From Cocos nucifera (Eukaryota > Streptophyta > Magnoliopsida > Arecales > Arecaceae), in NCBI GenBank assembly GCA_006176705.1, contig QRFJ01000049.1:496001-560000 (forward strand): a stretch of DNA of 64,000 nucleotides, given 5' to 3'. A model generated the notes under the pieces. That model worked only from the letters and a program-made list of their open reading frames with translations, was not told where the DNA came from and made no database searches. Both the position numbers and the translations under genes were made by a program. Shown here piece after piece: positions 47,613-58,330 of this stretch (positions within the stretch are counted from its first letter, which is position 1; each line of letters starts with the position of its first letter).

Positions 47613-49230
47613 GAAAAAATGTCGAAAATGCGAGCCCAACACTCCACCGGCTCCGCCAGGCAATCTTCCTACTGGAAGATCATCTTCCTCCACCACCAAT
47701 GGTAAAGCCCAATCTTTCGCATCCGGCTATTACGGCGAACGTCCAGACTCAACAACTTGCTGTGCTAATATAGCAAATGAAGGTTTTGACGGAGACAGTA
47801 CACAGCTTCCAATAACAACAGCAACCGATGGCGGAACAACCATTGACACAAATAATGCCATCAAGGCATAGTTGTCGTCCTCCACAGCGATCTTTATCTC
47901 CTTCACTAAAGCAACGATCAACTCGACATTCTCGTCGAGCTGAAGCATCACCATCGTGGTATTCATGCCGTGCCACCCGCCATTCTCAATAATTGGCCTC
48001 TCCTTCCCTTCGACACAGCATCCAAAAGGGAAGGAGGCCGCGTTCGCCGTCAACTTCCTCGTCTTCGACTTCTTTGAGGGATTCTATCCTTGGCTTCTCG
48101 CAACTACAGCGGCTTGACGACCATGAACGCAGATTCAAAGAGATCGACCGCCAACTTGCTCGATCGAAGGTGAGTAATCAAGGAGGTCCTAGTGACCTCA
48201 GCATTCACATAGGCTCCCATTTTCACGATGAATCATAGATGAACCGATCCCATCTCGATTCAAAATGCCATAAGTGGAGCCGTACAATGGCTCCATAGAT
48301 CCAGTCGATCATCTAGAGAGTTACAAAACTCTCATGATGATCCAAGAGGCCTCCGACGTCCTTCTATGCAAAGGCTTCCCAGCAACTATATAGAAAGCTG
48401 CTCGAGCTTGGTATTCTGCGCTATAGCTGGAAAGCATACACTCCTTCGAACAGCTGGAAGACTCGTTCGTGGCTTATTTTAGCACCAGCCAAAGGATGCC
48501 GCGAATGTCCGACAATCTCTTCTCCATTAAACAAAATAAAGGAGAAACATTGCGAGATTTTGTGGCATGTTTCAACGCCGCCACGCTCAAGGTCAAAAAC
48601 CTCAACGAAGACATGGCTATTTCAGCCATGAAGAGGGGTCTAAAAGGATCCAGGTTCACCTACTCACTGGATGAGAACTACCCTCGGACCTATGCTGAAC
48701 TTCTGGACCGTGCATTCAAGCATATTCACGCGGATGAAGCCGCTTCTGACCAGCACCAAGCAGAAGGCAAAAGTCAGAAAAAAGAAACAAAAGAAAAATG
48801 GGGCTCCTTCTGAACCAAGTCGGCAGCCAACTAATAAAGGAGTTTTGCCACCCGACGGAGTCCAAGGCTGGATAAGTATGACACGAAGTATAATTCCTAC
48901 ACTCCATTGATTGCTCCTCGTGCATAGATTTTGATGAAAATTGAAGGAGTAGAATACATCCGACGCCCCCACTGATGAAGGCACTGCCAAGAAGCCACGA
49001 TCAAAAGTACTGTCAGTTTCATCGTGATCATGGTCATGATACCGAATAGTGCATCCAACTCAAAGACGAAATTGAGGATCTGATTCGTCGAGGATACCTC
49101 AGTAAATATCGATGTGATCCTCTGGCTCTGACTCCAGCTAATTGGCAACCTCAGCACCAACCAGAGGAACCAAACAATAATCAACCGACGGCGGGAGTCA
49201 TCAGCATGATTTCCAAACGATCAAAGGACT
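47613..49230 (+). pseudogene. Tat-3 gag
   Basis: MSKMRAQHSTG start, then a serine/arginine-rich linker (RPRSPSTSSSSTSLRDSILG), then the gag core (48469-48813: KQNKGETLRDFVACFNAATL, AMKRGLKGSRFTYSLDE), then YCQFHRDHGHDTE*CIQLKDEIED near 49012-49080. Several stops and shifts. Confidence 0.8.
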
Positions 49231-49289
49231 GAGGGGTATCTTCTGAAGAAGAATCGACTAAGAAGCGACGAAATGACAATGTTATTTAT

Positions 49290-49560
49290 TTTTCGGAAGA
49301 TGATGTATGGGAAATTCAAACTTTCCATAATGATGTTGTCGTTGTGTCGGCAATGATAGCTAATTATGATGTAAAAAGAATCCTTGTAGATAATGGAAGC
49401 TCAATCAATATTCTATTTTACTCAACTTTCTCCTAAATGTGACTGCCGACTGATTGACTTAGAAAGATCTCGACACCATTAGTCGGCTTCACCGAAGATG
49501 CAATCAGCGTGGAAGGAGAAATTACTCTTTCCTCACTGTAGGGATCGAACCACAATAAAG
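49290..49560 (+). pseudogene. Tat-3 protease
   Basis: VKRILVDNGSSINILFYSTF (about 49373-49430) shows the DNGSS active site; stops at 49434 and 49541 follow. Confidence 0.75.
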
Positions 49561-49959
49561 CACCATTCTCGCTACTTTTATGGTTGTCCGAGTTTCTTCG
49601 GCTTACAACGCCATACTCGGACGTCCCGCACTAAATGCACTAAGAGCGGTGGTATCGACTTTTCATTTGCATGTCTGATTCCCGACCCAATAAGGATCAG
49701 CGAAATGCATGGAGATCAACAACTTGCGCGACGCTGCTTTATAATTTCCACCGAAGGAGTAAAGCCTGAAGATCCTCTGACAATTGACAAACTCGATCAG
49801 AGAAAAAATGAAGGGGTGAATCAGCAGAACAACTGATACCGATTCCCTTACAAGAAGCAGATCCAACAAAAACCATCTCGATCGGATCCCGATTGTCCGA
49901 TCAAGAACGAAGCCAAATAATAGATCTGCTAAGGACGAACGTCGATATATTTGTCTGAT

Positions 49960-50770
49960 CAGTAAGCGACATGCCAGGCATTCTTCCAAAAATCATAACT
50001 CACCAATTGAACATCGATCTGAAGGTTAAACTGGTGAGACAAAAGAAAAGACCGTTCGCTCCCGAAAGACAGGAAGCCATCAATGAAGAGGTAGACAAAC
50101 TACTCGCTACCGACTTCATTAGAGAAACACACTATCTTGATTGGCTCGCTAATGTCGTGATAGTGAGAAAAATCAATGAAAAATGACGAATCTGCATCGA
50201 CTACACCGATTTAAATGAAGTCTGTCCGAAGGATAGCTTTTCTTTGCCGAAGATTGATCAATTAGTCAGCGCAATGTCAGGACACCGACTTTTGACCTTC
50301 ATGGACGCCTTCGCAGGTTACAATCAGATCCGCATGGCGTCAGAAGATAAAGAACATACAGCCTTCATAATCGACAAAGGCATTTGATGTTATAAAGTAA
50401 TGCCATTTGGTTTAAGGAATGTCGGAGCGACCTATTAATGACTAGTCAATAAGATATTTAAAGATCAAATCAGACGAAACATAGAAGTCTATGTTGATGA
50501 CATGCTTGTGAAAAGCGCTTTAGCTAACGACCATGTTCGAGATCTAGAAGAAGCCTTCAATACACTTTGATGATATCGAATGAAGTTAAATCCAACCAAA
50601 TATGCTTTTCGCATAACTGCCAGAAAATTCCTAGAATTTCTTATGTCGCAGCGTAGAATCGAAGCCAATCCAGAAAAAATAAAGATCATCATCGATACGA
50701 AACATCCGACTTTTAAGAAAGATACAACAGTTGAATGGTAGAATCGCCGCACTCAGCCGATTCATTTCAA
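49960..50770 (+). pseudogene. Tat-3 reverse transcriptase
   Basis: DMPGILPKIITHQLNIDLKV, VRQKKRPFAPERQEAINEEV, RICIDYTDLNEVCPKDSFSL, TFMDAFAGYNQIRM (first Asp), PFGLRNVGATY and EVYVDDMLVKS (YVDD at about 50490-50502), KLNPTKYAFRI. Stops at about 50184, 50386, 50437 and 50568. Catalytic motifs are preserved. Confidence 0.87.
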
Positions 50771-50779
50771 AGTCAGCTG

Positions 50780-51300
50780 AGAGATGTCTGCCCTTCTTCA
50801 AGACCCTACGACAAGCAAAGGACTTCTCATGGTCAGATGCCGACAGTCCTTTGAAGACTTAAAAAAATATTTGATGTCCCCACCATTGCTTGCGAAACCT
50901 GAAGTGGGAGAAACATTATATCTCTATATTGCTGCGTTGGCAGAAGCGATCAGTTCGGTCCTTGTTCGGAAAGATAAAAATTGAATTCAACGACCCATTT
51001 ACTATACCAGTAAAGTGCTTCACAATGCCGAAATCTGATACTCGAGGGCAAAAAAGTTGATCTATATCTTAATCATCTCAACGCAACGACTCCAGCCATA
51101 TTTTCAAACCCATCCGGTCGTAGTACTAACAGATCAACATTGAAAGTAATTCTACACCGACCAGATACTTCAGATCGAATGGCAAAGTGGACGATCAGAC
51201 TCAGTAAATTCGACATCCAATATCGCCCACGACCGTCAATGAAAGCACAGGTGTTAGCCAACTTTGTCGTGGAATGTACAGCGACCGATGACAAACCAAA
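50780..51300 (+). pseudogene. Tat-3 gypsy RNase H
   Basis: SFEDLKKYLMSPPLLAKPEV, YYTSKVLHNAE, YFQTHPVVVLTDQ, then after a shift HRPDTSDRMAKWTIRLSKFD. Same order as the open Tat-2 copy. Confidence 0.78.
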
Positions 51301-51359
51301 ACAAAAATTCAATGGTAAATCGGAAATAAAGGTTCTGAGACCGAACTTGATTCGATATG

Positions 51360-51720
51360 GATACTTCACGTAGATGGAGCATCCAACACCCAAGGAAGTG
51401 GAGCCGGTCTCATCCTCACCAATTTCGAAGGTACTATTACCGAATATATCCTTCGATTTAATTTCAAAGCATCAAATAATCAAGCCAAATATGAAGCATT
51501 ACTAGCCAACTTGAAAATTACTAAAGAGCTCGATGTGAATAACCTGAAAGTGTTTACCGACTCACAACTAATAATCGGATATATCAAGGGCGAATATAAA
51601 TCCCGAGATCTGACTATAGCGAAATACCTTCAGAAGATCAAAGATCCCGTATCGACACTCGGACATTTTGAGATCTCCTATATTTCGAGAATAGAAAACG
51701 CTCCGGACCGACGCACTCTC
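51360..51720 (+). pseudogene. Tat-3 second RNase H (archaeal type)
   Basis: LHVDGASNTQGSGAGLILTN (Asp), ASNNQAKYEALLANLKI (the usual Glu of NNxAEYEAL is Lys), LKVFTDSQLIIGYIKGEY (Asp), then HFEISYISRIENAPDRR. Mostly open. Confidence 0.78.
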
Positions 51721-51799
51721 TCAACTTACGACAACTTCTTCCAACCTACTCGGCTGAATGTTCATCGAATATCTTAAACAACTGAGTATCAACAAAGTC

Positions 51800-53005
51800 A
51801 ACGAGATGTTATAAATAAATGATGAACCCAATTGGATGGATCCGATCATTAAATATCTTATCGACGGAACCTTGCCCGATGACCCTTCGAAGGCCAAACG
51901 TCTTCGATGGACCACCTCACAATACATTCTGATGAACGGACACCTCTACAAAAGATCATTCTTGCTCCCATTGCCCAAATGCTTAGGGTCAACCAACGCC
52001 GACCATGCCCTTCAGGAAGTCCATGAAGAAATTTATGAAAATCACTTGGGAGGCAAATCATTGGCCTACAAAGTGCTGCGACAAGGATATTACTGGCCGA
52101 CTATGAAGAAAGATGCAGTCGATCTTGTCCGAAGATGTGATCCACGTTAAAAGTATGTTAACATTCAACATCAACCGGCAAGCCAACTGACATCCATCAT
52201 CGCACCATGGCCATTTGCACAATGGGGGATGGACATCCTTAGCCCTTTCCTTCGGACGTCTGGTCAAAGAAAGTTTTTTGTGGTTGCAGTGGATTACTTT
52301 ACTAAATGGGTAGAAGCCGAACCATTAGCACAAATCATCGAAAGCAAAATGAAAGATTTTGTTCGAAAGTCAATCATATACCGATTTGGATTGCTGCACA
52401 CTATCATCACCGATAATGGTCATCAATTCGACAATCAAAATTTCAGAAATTTTTATGCGAAAGTCATGAATCGGATAATTCTGCACGGACTCGAAATACG
52501 ACTGAACGAAGCAAAGGGCCTTTGGATGGAAGAGCTACATTCGATCCTGTGGGCATATCGGACAACCCCTCGAATTTCAATGGGAGAATCGTCATTCAAC
52601 TTGGCATATAGAACCGAAGTGATGATCCCAGTGGAAATCGGCTTACCATCAATAAGAGTCGAGCACTATGCCAAACCAAGCAATTCCGAATCAAGAAGAG
52701 CTGATTTAGATCTACTTCCTGAAGTTCGGCAAGAAGCTCAGATTCGAATGGCTGCATACCAACAAAGAGTCGCCCAATATTACAACACAAAGATTAAACT
52801 GAAGATGTTTCTTCCTAGAGACTTAGTACTAAGAAAGGCAGCAGTCTCGAAGCCTTTAGATCAAGAAAAATTATCTCCAAACTGGAAAGAGCCTTATTGG
52901 GTGATCGAAACTTTTCGTCCGGATGCATATCGATTGGAAACTCTCGACGGAACGGCTATTCCACGAATATGGAATGCGAACCATCTTAAGATGTATTATC
53001 AGTGA
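51800..53005 (+). pseudogene. Tat-3 integrase, catalytic Glu region deleted
   Basis: Zinc-binding part at 51836-52150 (HALQEVHEEIYENHLGGKSL, GYYWPTMKKDAVDLVRRCD; the Cys pair is damaged). Core in the open frame 52229-53005 (258 codons): VVAVDYFTKWVEAEPL, IITDNGHQFDN, then NFYAKVMNRIILHGL. About 20 residues that should lie between FYA and VMNR, normally including HPQTNGQAE, are missing, and the remaining position is Lys. The C-terminus keeps RVAQYYNTKIK, LSPNWKEPYWV and WNANHLKMYYQ. It therefore looks open but cannot have a DDE triad. Confidence 0.85.
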
Positions 53006-53700
53006 AATTGTCCAAGTATTTTTAATGAAATGAAATGATTGGGATTTGACTTTCCTTCAATTCGACTAAATAGTGCATGACCGACAATATGTCATACAAG
53101 ATATCTTCACCGATTAACAGTCAGTTGAAAGACTCGTATTGTCGATTGACAACCAATCATTGAATGGCAGTTCTACAACTTGCCAACTTAAGATCGGAAG
53201 TACGTCAACAGCCGACCGACTAATAATCGAATAACTCAACATCATGCTAATTTAGCTATGGCTAAACAGAACATTATGCCGACTCAACCGAAGTTGAGTG
53301 GAATCTAACACCCACTTTATGGAAAATACACCAACTTGACTCCGATCAGTCGAAGGATATTCGGCTTACCCCCGTTTATCAAACAAAAGAACTTTATGCC
53401 TAAACTCTAGTCGATTAGTATTCGGTTAGACAACATATTCGACAACTATCTAATTCGACATTTGTTGAGTGAATCAAAATTCGCTGACCAACTAAAGAAT
53501 GAAGAATGTCACTTAGAAAATTTACAAAACAAAAGTAAGAAGATTCATACTTAGAAAAATTTTCTATTCATTCATATTGAAAGTCTACAAAATTTAGCCG
53601 AAGCCGAATTACAAAAGTTGGATCTTATCCGAAAACGAAAGATAAAAAGAGAAGATATATAGAGGCTGATCAATGATCGGAATCGTCTACTGCTACTGCA
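53006..53700. other. Tat-3 3' untranslated zone
   Basis: No ORF. Irregular, decayed short repeats built on 'cgactcaac', 'cagtcgaa' and 'attcggct' cores, weaker than the arrays in the other Tat elements. Confidence 0.5.
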
Positions 53701-54636
53701 TCAATAATGGCCATCGCCGACGCTATCTTCTGAAGTTGGAGGAGGATCTAAAGCAGTTCCCTCAGAAGTAGGAGTAGGTTCTACAACAGTCGGAACTTCT
53801 TCGTTCGGAGCCTCCTCAGTTGAAGCTTCCTTGCCCGATTCTTGATATGCATCAATTCCTTCCTCCTCAAAGTCGAGAACAACGATGCGACTCAAATCTA
53901 AATTCGGAGCCTTCTCAGCTGAAGCTTCCTCGCCCGATTCTTGATCTGCATCAGTTCCTTCCTCCTCAAAGTCGGGAACAACGACGCAACTCAAATCTAA
54001 ATCCAGATACACTTTGCCGACTACGTCTCTGCCGTCTTCATATCCGATCAAGTAGGCGAGATGACTACTCCTAAGAAGCTCCTCTTTGAAATCTTCCAAG
54101 CCTCGGAATTCTTCGATTGCCTGCTCCTTTGCCCGACATAAAGCTGCTCGGACCGATGTTATCTCTGATTCGGAAGACTGTAGCTTCTTCCGCTCTTCCT
54201 CCAACTCACGGACACAACCATCGTGCTCCTTCCAAAGCCGACTGACATCGTGCCTTTTTCTTCGGATCTGAGACTCTTGAGTCTCAATGATCCATTGAGC
54301 TGATTCTTGATTGACATAAACCAACTTTGATTCAGCACGAGCCGACTCCAACTCAGCACAGACCGATGCCAACTCGAAGCGCGCCGACTCTAACTCAGAG
54401 TTTGCCGACCCTAAGTCAGCATGCGTCGATTCCAAATCAGCCTTCAGTCAGGAGATTTCTTCCACTTGTTTCATCTCCCGTTCGACTGCTTCCTTCTCTT
54501 GTTCGGTGGCAGCTTGAAGACGTTGAAGGGCAGCGTTCTTTTCTACCACAACCGCCTTCGCCTTGTCACACCATCCTTGACATATGTCGGTAAAATCATG
54601 CATTACTTTTTCCAACACCGACACGTCATGGGCCAC

Positions 54637-54711
54637 CTAAATAAAAAAAAGAGAAAGAATGAATACATGAAAGAAAGAATGAGAAAGAAAAAGAGAAGAA
54701 TATCAACATAC
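54637..54711 (-). other. Intron 2 of Tat-3 antisense ORF
   Basis: 75 bases; donor GGG|GTATGT, acceptor TTATTTAG|GTG. Phase 0. Equivalent in position to the introns at 7114-7186 and 45889-45966: each precedes the coiled-coil exon. Confidence 0.72.
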
Positions 54712-55398
54712 CCCGACAAGTGAAGTATAAAAGGACGAAAACATGTTGTCTATGGTCCGACTTTTCCGACTCTGCTTGTCAGTCAGAAGAAGCATCGCTT
54801 CAACCAACAGCTTCACCAACACCAGATTCAATTAGGGCCGATTCTCTGGCCGGAATCTAAATGTTGATGGACTCCACCGAACCACTCGGAGTCCCACTCG
54901 CGGCAGAAGAAGCAAGAGCCTTCCCCTGCCTCTGACTTACCGGCCGCTCGAATGGATTCGACATCCATTCAAGTGTCAGTGGTGTTGAAGATGCTGTCGG
55001 CCACTGCTCTTTCGATCCAATTTTGAGCATTGATGGCGCTCGCGGGACCACCGGCTTGATTGGCACCGTCAGTGCTTCTATGACAACCACGTCATCATCC
55101 AATTCTACAACAGCTAGAGGAGCTTCAATCGATTCCGCTCGAACCGAAGAAACAATGGCTGGGGTGACCTGTGCGGCGATCGCTTCCCCAGGACCAGCCG
55201 AAACTACAGCCGATGCAACATCGGTCTGTTCAATAGGAGCTGATGTCACATCGGCCAGCTGAGCGGCCACCGATGGGGCATCGGGTTTCTTCTTCTTTGA
55301 TGGCCTCGACGATCCTTCACCGACAGCCGATTTTCGCTTTCCTTGGCCCATGTATCAGTGAATGTCGGCTGCCGAAAGTGCAGTCGGAGGACGCATGG

Positions 55399-55479
55399 CT
55401 ACAAACAAAAACAAACAAGTCAGTATAAGTCAAAAATTAAACATATATGAAAATCCTAAGCAGTTGTGTCGGATTATAC
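55399..55479 (-). other. Intron 1 of Tat-3 antisense ORF
   Basis: 81 bases; donor GCTG|GTATAA, acceptor TTTGTAG|CC. Phase 1 (G|CC), frame kept across the junction. Confidence 0.68.
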
Positions 55480-56351
55480 CAGCAATCGGAGCTGGACCAA
55501 GCCCAGCATCGTATAAGGTTTGATCGGTTAGCAGTTCCCTCTGCGATGGGACTTCCATGTCTTTCAATTTGAGAAAGTCCTCCCGATCAGCTGGATCAAT
55601 CCGATTATTATCGTTCGGGCTAGTATTTAGAGTTTTCCAGACGAAAGAAAAACCCCTAGGAAGAAAGGAAGAAACAAAAAAAAATTAAATCTTCCAATTA
55701 TGAATGGACGACGGAAGATCGGAGATAAAAGACAAACCCTTCCTCGGAGCAAACATCCACCAGCCATCAGCTTTAGGATGGGGATGGAGGGTGAAAAAAA
55801 GACAACCGAAGAGTAGTCGGGATGGAATGACACAAAAGAGAGAAACTAAAAGCCGAATAGAGTTCGGCGCAAGTTGCATCGGACAAACCCAATAATAGTC
55901 CAGAACGTTCTGAATGAACTCCGGGATTGGGAATCAAAGGTCTGACCTAAGATTTTCGATATAAAAAGCCACCTAGCTGGTCGGTGGAGAGGTCACCCGA
56001 CCATCCAAATCGGGAGCAAAAAACTAAGACTGCTCCGGGATACAATACTGTTCCCGAAGATGATCGACTACAGAATCGGTCAGGGAGGAGACCTTCGCTG
56101 CCAAACCAAGGAAAAAGACAACAGCCAAACTAGATGGCCGACTGCCTCCTACTCTACCCCTACGTTTACCAGCCATTACAAAGGCAAATGAAAACTTTAC
56201 GAAAATCAAAGGAAAGATGAAATCTGGCCTGAAAAGTTAAAAAAAGACTCGGAAGAACAATAAGAGCAAAGAAAGAAGGAAGCCAAAAACTCCAAAGCAC
56301 TAGTAAAAACTCAGAATCACAGTAAAAAGCTTAAGAAATATGACAGTAGTC

Positions 56352-56372
56352 CTATATATATATAGGAATCAC
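56352..56372 (-). promoter_or_regulatory. Palindromic TATA element, candidate antisense promoter
   Basis: CCTATATATATATAGG, a perfect palindrome, about 180 bp upstream of the ATG at 56176 of the antisense ORF. It would serve as TATA box on either strand; on the minus strand it is well placed for a short 5' leader. Confidence 0.45.
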
Positions 56373-56864
56373 CGACGGCCAAGATTATTTCGGTAAAAAT
56401 AAGACCACCTGGATTGCTGACACCTAGCAAGATCTGAGCCAATGAATATCTAGACGTTTCAACGCACCTCCGCTCAGATCAGGTCACAACATCATGATCT
56501 ATGGGAATAGCCGACGACTAATAACAGTATGACACGTAGCATCATCGGATTGGTCCGAAATCAAATCAACCAGATCGTCAAGCTGTCAAATCACCTTTTC
56601 AGTCGATCATGCTAATAATTGCTGCACAATCCTAAAAGTGATAAAATGGCTAAAATCCATGCCGAATGTGCTAATAATTGCTGCACGATCTTTGGAACGG
56701 CCAAATATTCCCTTGATTTGTGGAACAATTATGGACGTTGAAAGAAAGATAGCCGCTGAATCGGGGCCCGAGATAAATCACGAAGACTCTCGTCGTTCAA
56801 AATGCCAGACCACGTGGCAGAACACGTGCCCATTCCCACTTTAAACTTGAGAGTGGGGGGCAAC
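56373..56864. other. Tat-3 spacer and polypurine tract
   Basis: No gene. Contains two near-copies of 'tgctaataattgctgcac' (56608 and 56668). Ends with the polypurine tract GAGAGTGGGGGGCAAC at 56849-56864, directly before the LTR, the start site for plus-strand DNA synthesis. Confidence 0.7.
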
Positions 56865-57333
56865 TGTTGGGTTGATTAACTCTGCTACCCCGATTCAACG
56901 TCTATATTCCAACTGATAATCAGCTTCATCAACTAAACAGCGACCGTAACGAATCCCCAAACAATAGCAGACAATAATAAGTCGGGAAGATAGCTCATGA
57001 ACCGACCATCAACTCAACTGTGCGGACGACCAATTGCCAATCGGCCGCCTAACCAATAGTCAGATCTCTTCAACCGATTATCAACCGACCATACTGACTT
57101 TCGATCATTAATCGGCAATTCTCAACCAACTCTCCTAATGGAACAACTCCAAGCATCGATGGTCAGTCAAATGCCAATATACGTTTGACATGACCGACAC
57201 AGTCGGTATGACCTATATTCACACCGCATGATGCGTGCAATGGTCTCTCCATGATTACATGAGCATTAACTGCTCCCTTGATCCTGGAATAAGAGGGATC
57301 CCACAACTTCCGACAATTATACACGATTACTAC
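56865..57333 (+). repeat. Tat-3 3' LTR, first 469 bp
   Basis: Aligns with 46888-47356 of the 5' LTR up to 'gattactac', where the 5' LTR continues 'tatatttttctataaaagg'. Here the next base starts another LTR. ACTAC (57329-57333) is the likely target duplication of the inserted element. Confidence 0.87.
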
Positions 57334-58216
57334 TGTTGGGGATAAATCCCGCTCCCTCCGAAGTCTAGCTCGATGCTCGGCCTAATGCAACCTATAGCCG
57401 CGGAAGAGCTTCGACGGACGGGTCTTAGCCGAACTCCTACAGTCGGCCGAACTACTTAACGCCCGAGCTCCTTGGACTCCAAGCAGCCGGGCTTCGGCCG
57501 AACCCCCAGCGGTCGAGCTTCTTCTAACCCGTTCAGCCGGCCGAACTACTTAGCTGTCGAGCTCCTTCGACTCCAAGCGGCCGGGCTTTAACGGAATCCC
57601 CTAGCGCCCGAACTCCTCAGCGGTCGTCTCTCGGCCGAACTCCCCAAGCTGCCGTCTCTTCAACTGGCTGAGCTCCTCCGAACTTCTCTACAGCCGAACT
57701 CCCCCCGAGCCTTCCCTTCAGCCGGACTCTCCTACAAGTCCGAGCTCCTCTAGATGAATTGTCGCCATCAGTCTGCAACAAGCGACGAGACCAGACGATA
57801 TGGCCACCACTACTGGCGACACCACTCTCTCCGTAACCAGCCCCATGTGGCCCACGACCTGCCAGTATCGCTGTCACCATCCTCCTGATGGCACATTCCT
57901 TTCCGTACCGAACTTCATGCGGCCCACGACTCGCCAGTATGGCCGTCACCATCAACTAAGCTCCGCCTATAAAGGACCCTCCAGATACGCTCTCTAATCT
58001 CTCTGATCTCTAAGCTCTCCTCTTCTCCTCCAAGCTCCGGAACTCATTCTCGAGCACTCCATTCCTGTTGGCCAGAGCTGACTTGATCGTTGGAGAGTCC
58101 TGCCGGAGCCACCCCCCACTGGCTCCGGACGGGACTTTGTTTTGCAGGTCCCCGGCGGCGACCTCCTCGGCCTCGACTCCAGCGACCTCCGGCGACGACC
58201 AGTTTCTGCGTCAACA
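57334..58216 (+). repeat. LTR of gag-only element (883 bp)
   Basis: Starts TGTTGGGGATAAATCC and ends CGTCAACA before GATTGGCGC. TATA box CTATAAAGG at about 57967. The first 400 bp are GC-rich with repeated 'gccgaactcc' and 'cggccgagct' blocks. It shares long near-identical stretches with 61570-61993. Confidence 0.82.
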
Positions 58217-58330
58217 GATTGGCGCTAAAGAAAGGGCCCGAACCTCCGAGGTTTCCTTGTTCTTAAAGAAGTGCTCGACGACTTTTCTCTTCCCTCTCCG
58301 GAGATCTTCCTTTTCTCTCCCAAAGAAGAA

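Larger units (their letters stand above)
53701..56176 (-). pseudogene. Tat-3 antisense split ORF with gypsy-type-transposon (Transposase_28-like) domain
   Basis: Minus strand, three exons: 56176-55480, 55398-54712, 54636-53701. Exon 1 starts MAGKRRGRVGGSRPSS, continues DHLREQYCIPEQS and MQLAPNSIRLLVSLFCVIPS, GWWMFAPRKGLSFISDLPSS, FFFVSSFLPRGFSFVWKTLN; this resembles the family catalogued as 'putative gypsy type transposon'. Exon 2 starts AMRPPTALSAADIH*YMGQG and is Lys/Ser/Ala/Val-rich. Exon 3 is a long coiled coil (ADLESTHADLGSANSELESA) ending in an acidic tail with a 33-residue direct duplication (LDLSCVVVPDFEEEG / LDLSRIVVLDFEEEG). About six stops occur in one otherwise continuous frame, so it is a recent pseudogene. 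Function unknown. Confidence 0.72.
46888..57333 (+). mobile_element. Tat-lineage gypsy element Tat-3, nearly full length; 3' LTR interrupted
   Basis: 5' LTR 46888-47572, 3' LTR from 56865, cut at 57334 by a gag-only element. Internal order: gag, protease, RT, RNase H, second RNase H, integrase, then an antisense split ORF, then the polypurine tract GAGAGTGGGGGGCAAC. The rest of the 3' LTR and the right target duplication are outside the window; the left candidate is ATACC (46883-46887). The LTRs differ visibly (mostly transitions), so the element is old, and all domains carry stops. Confidence 0.88.
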
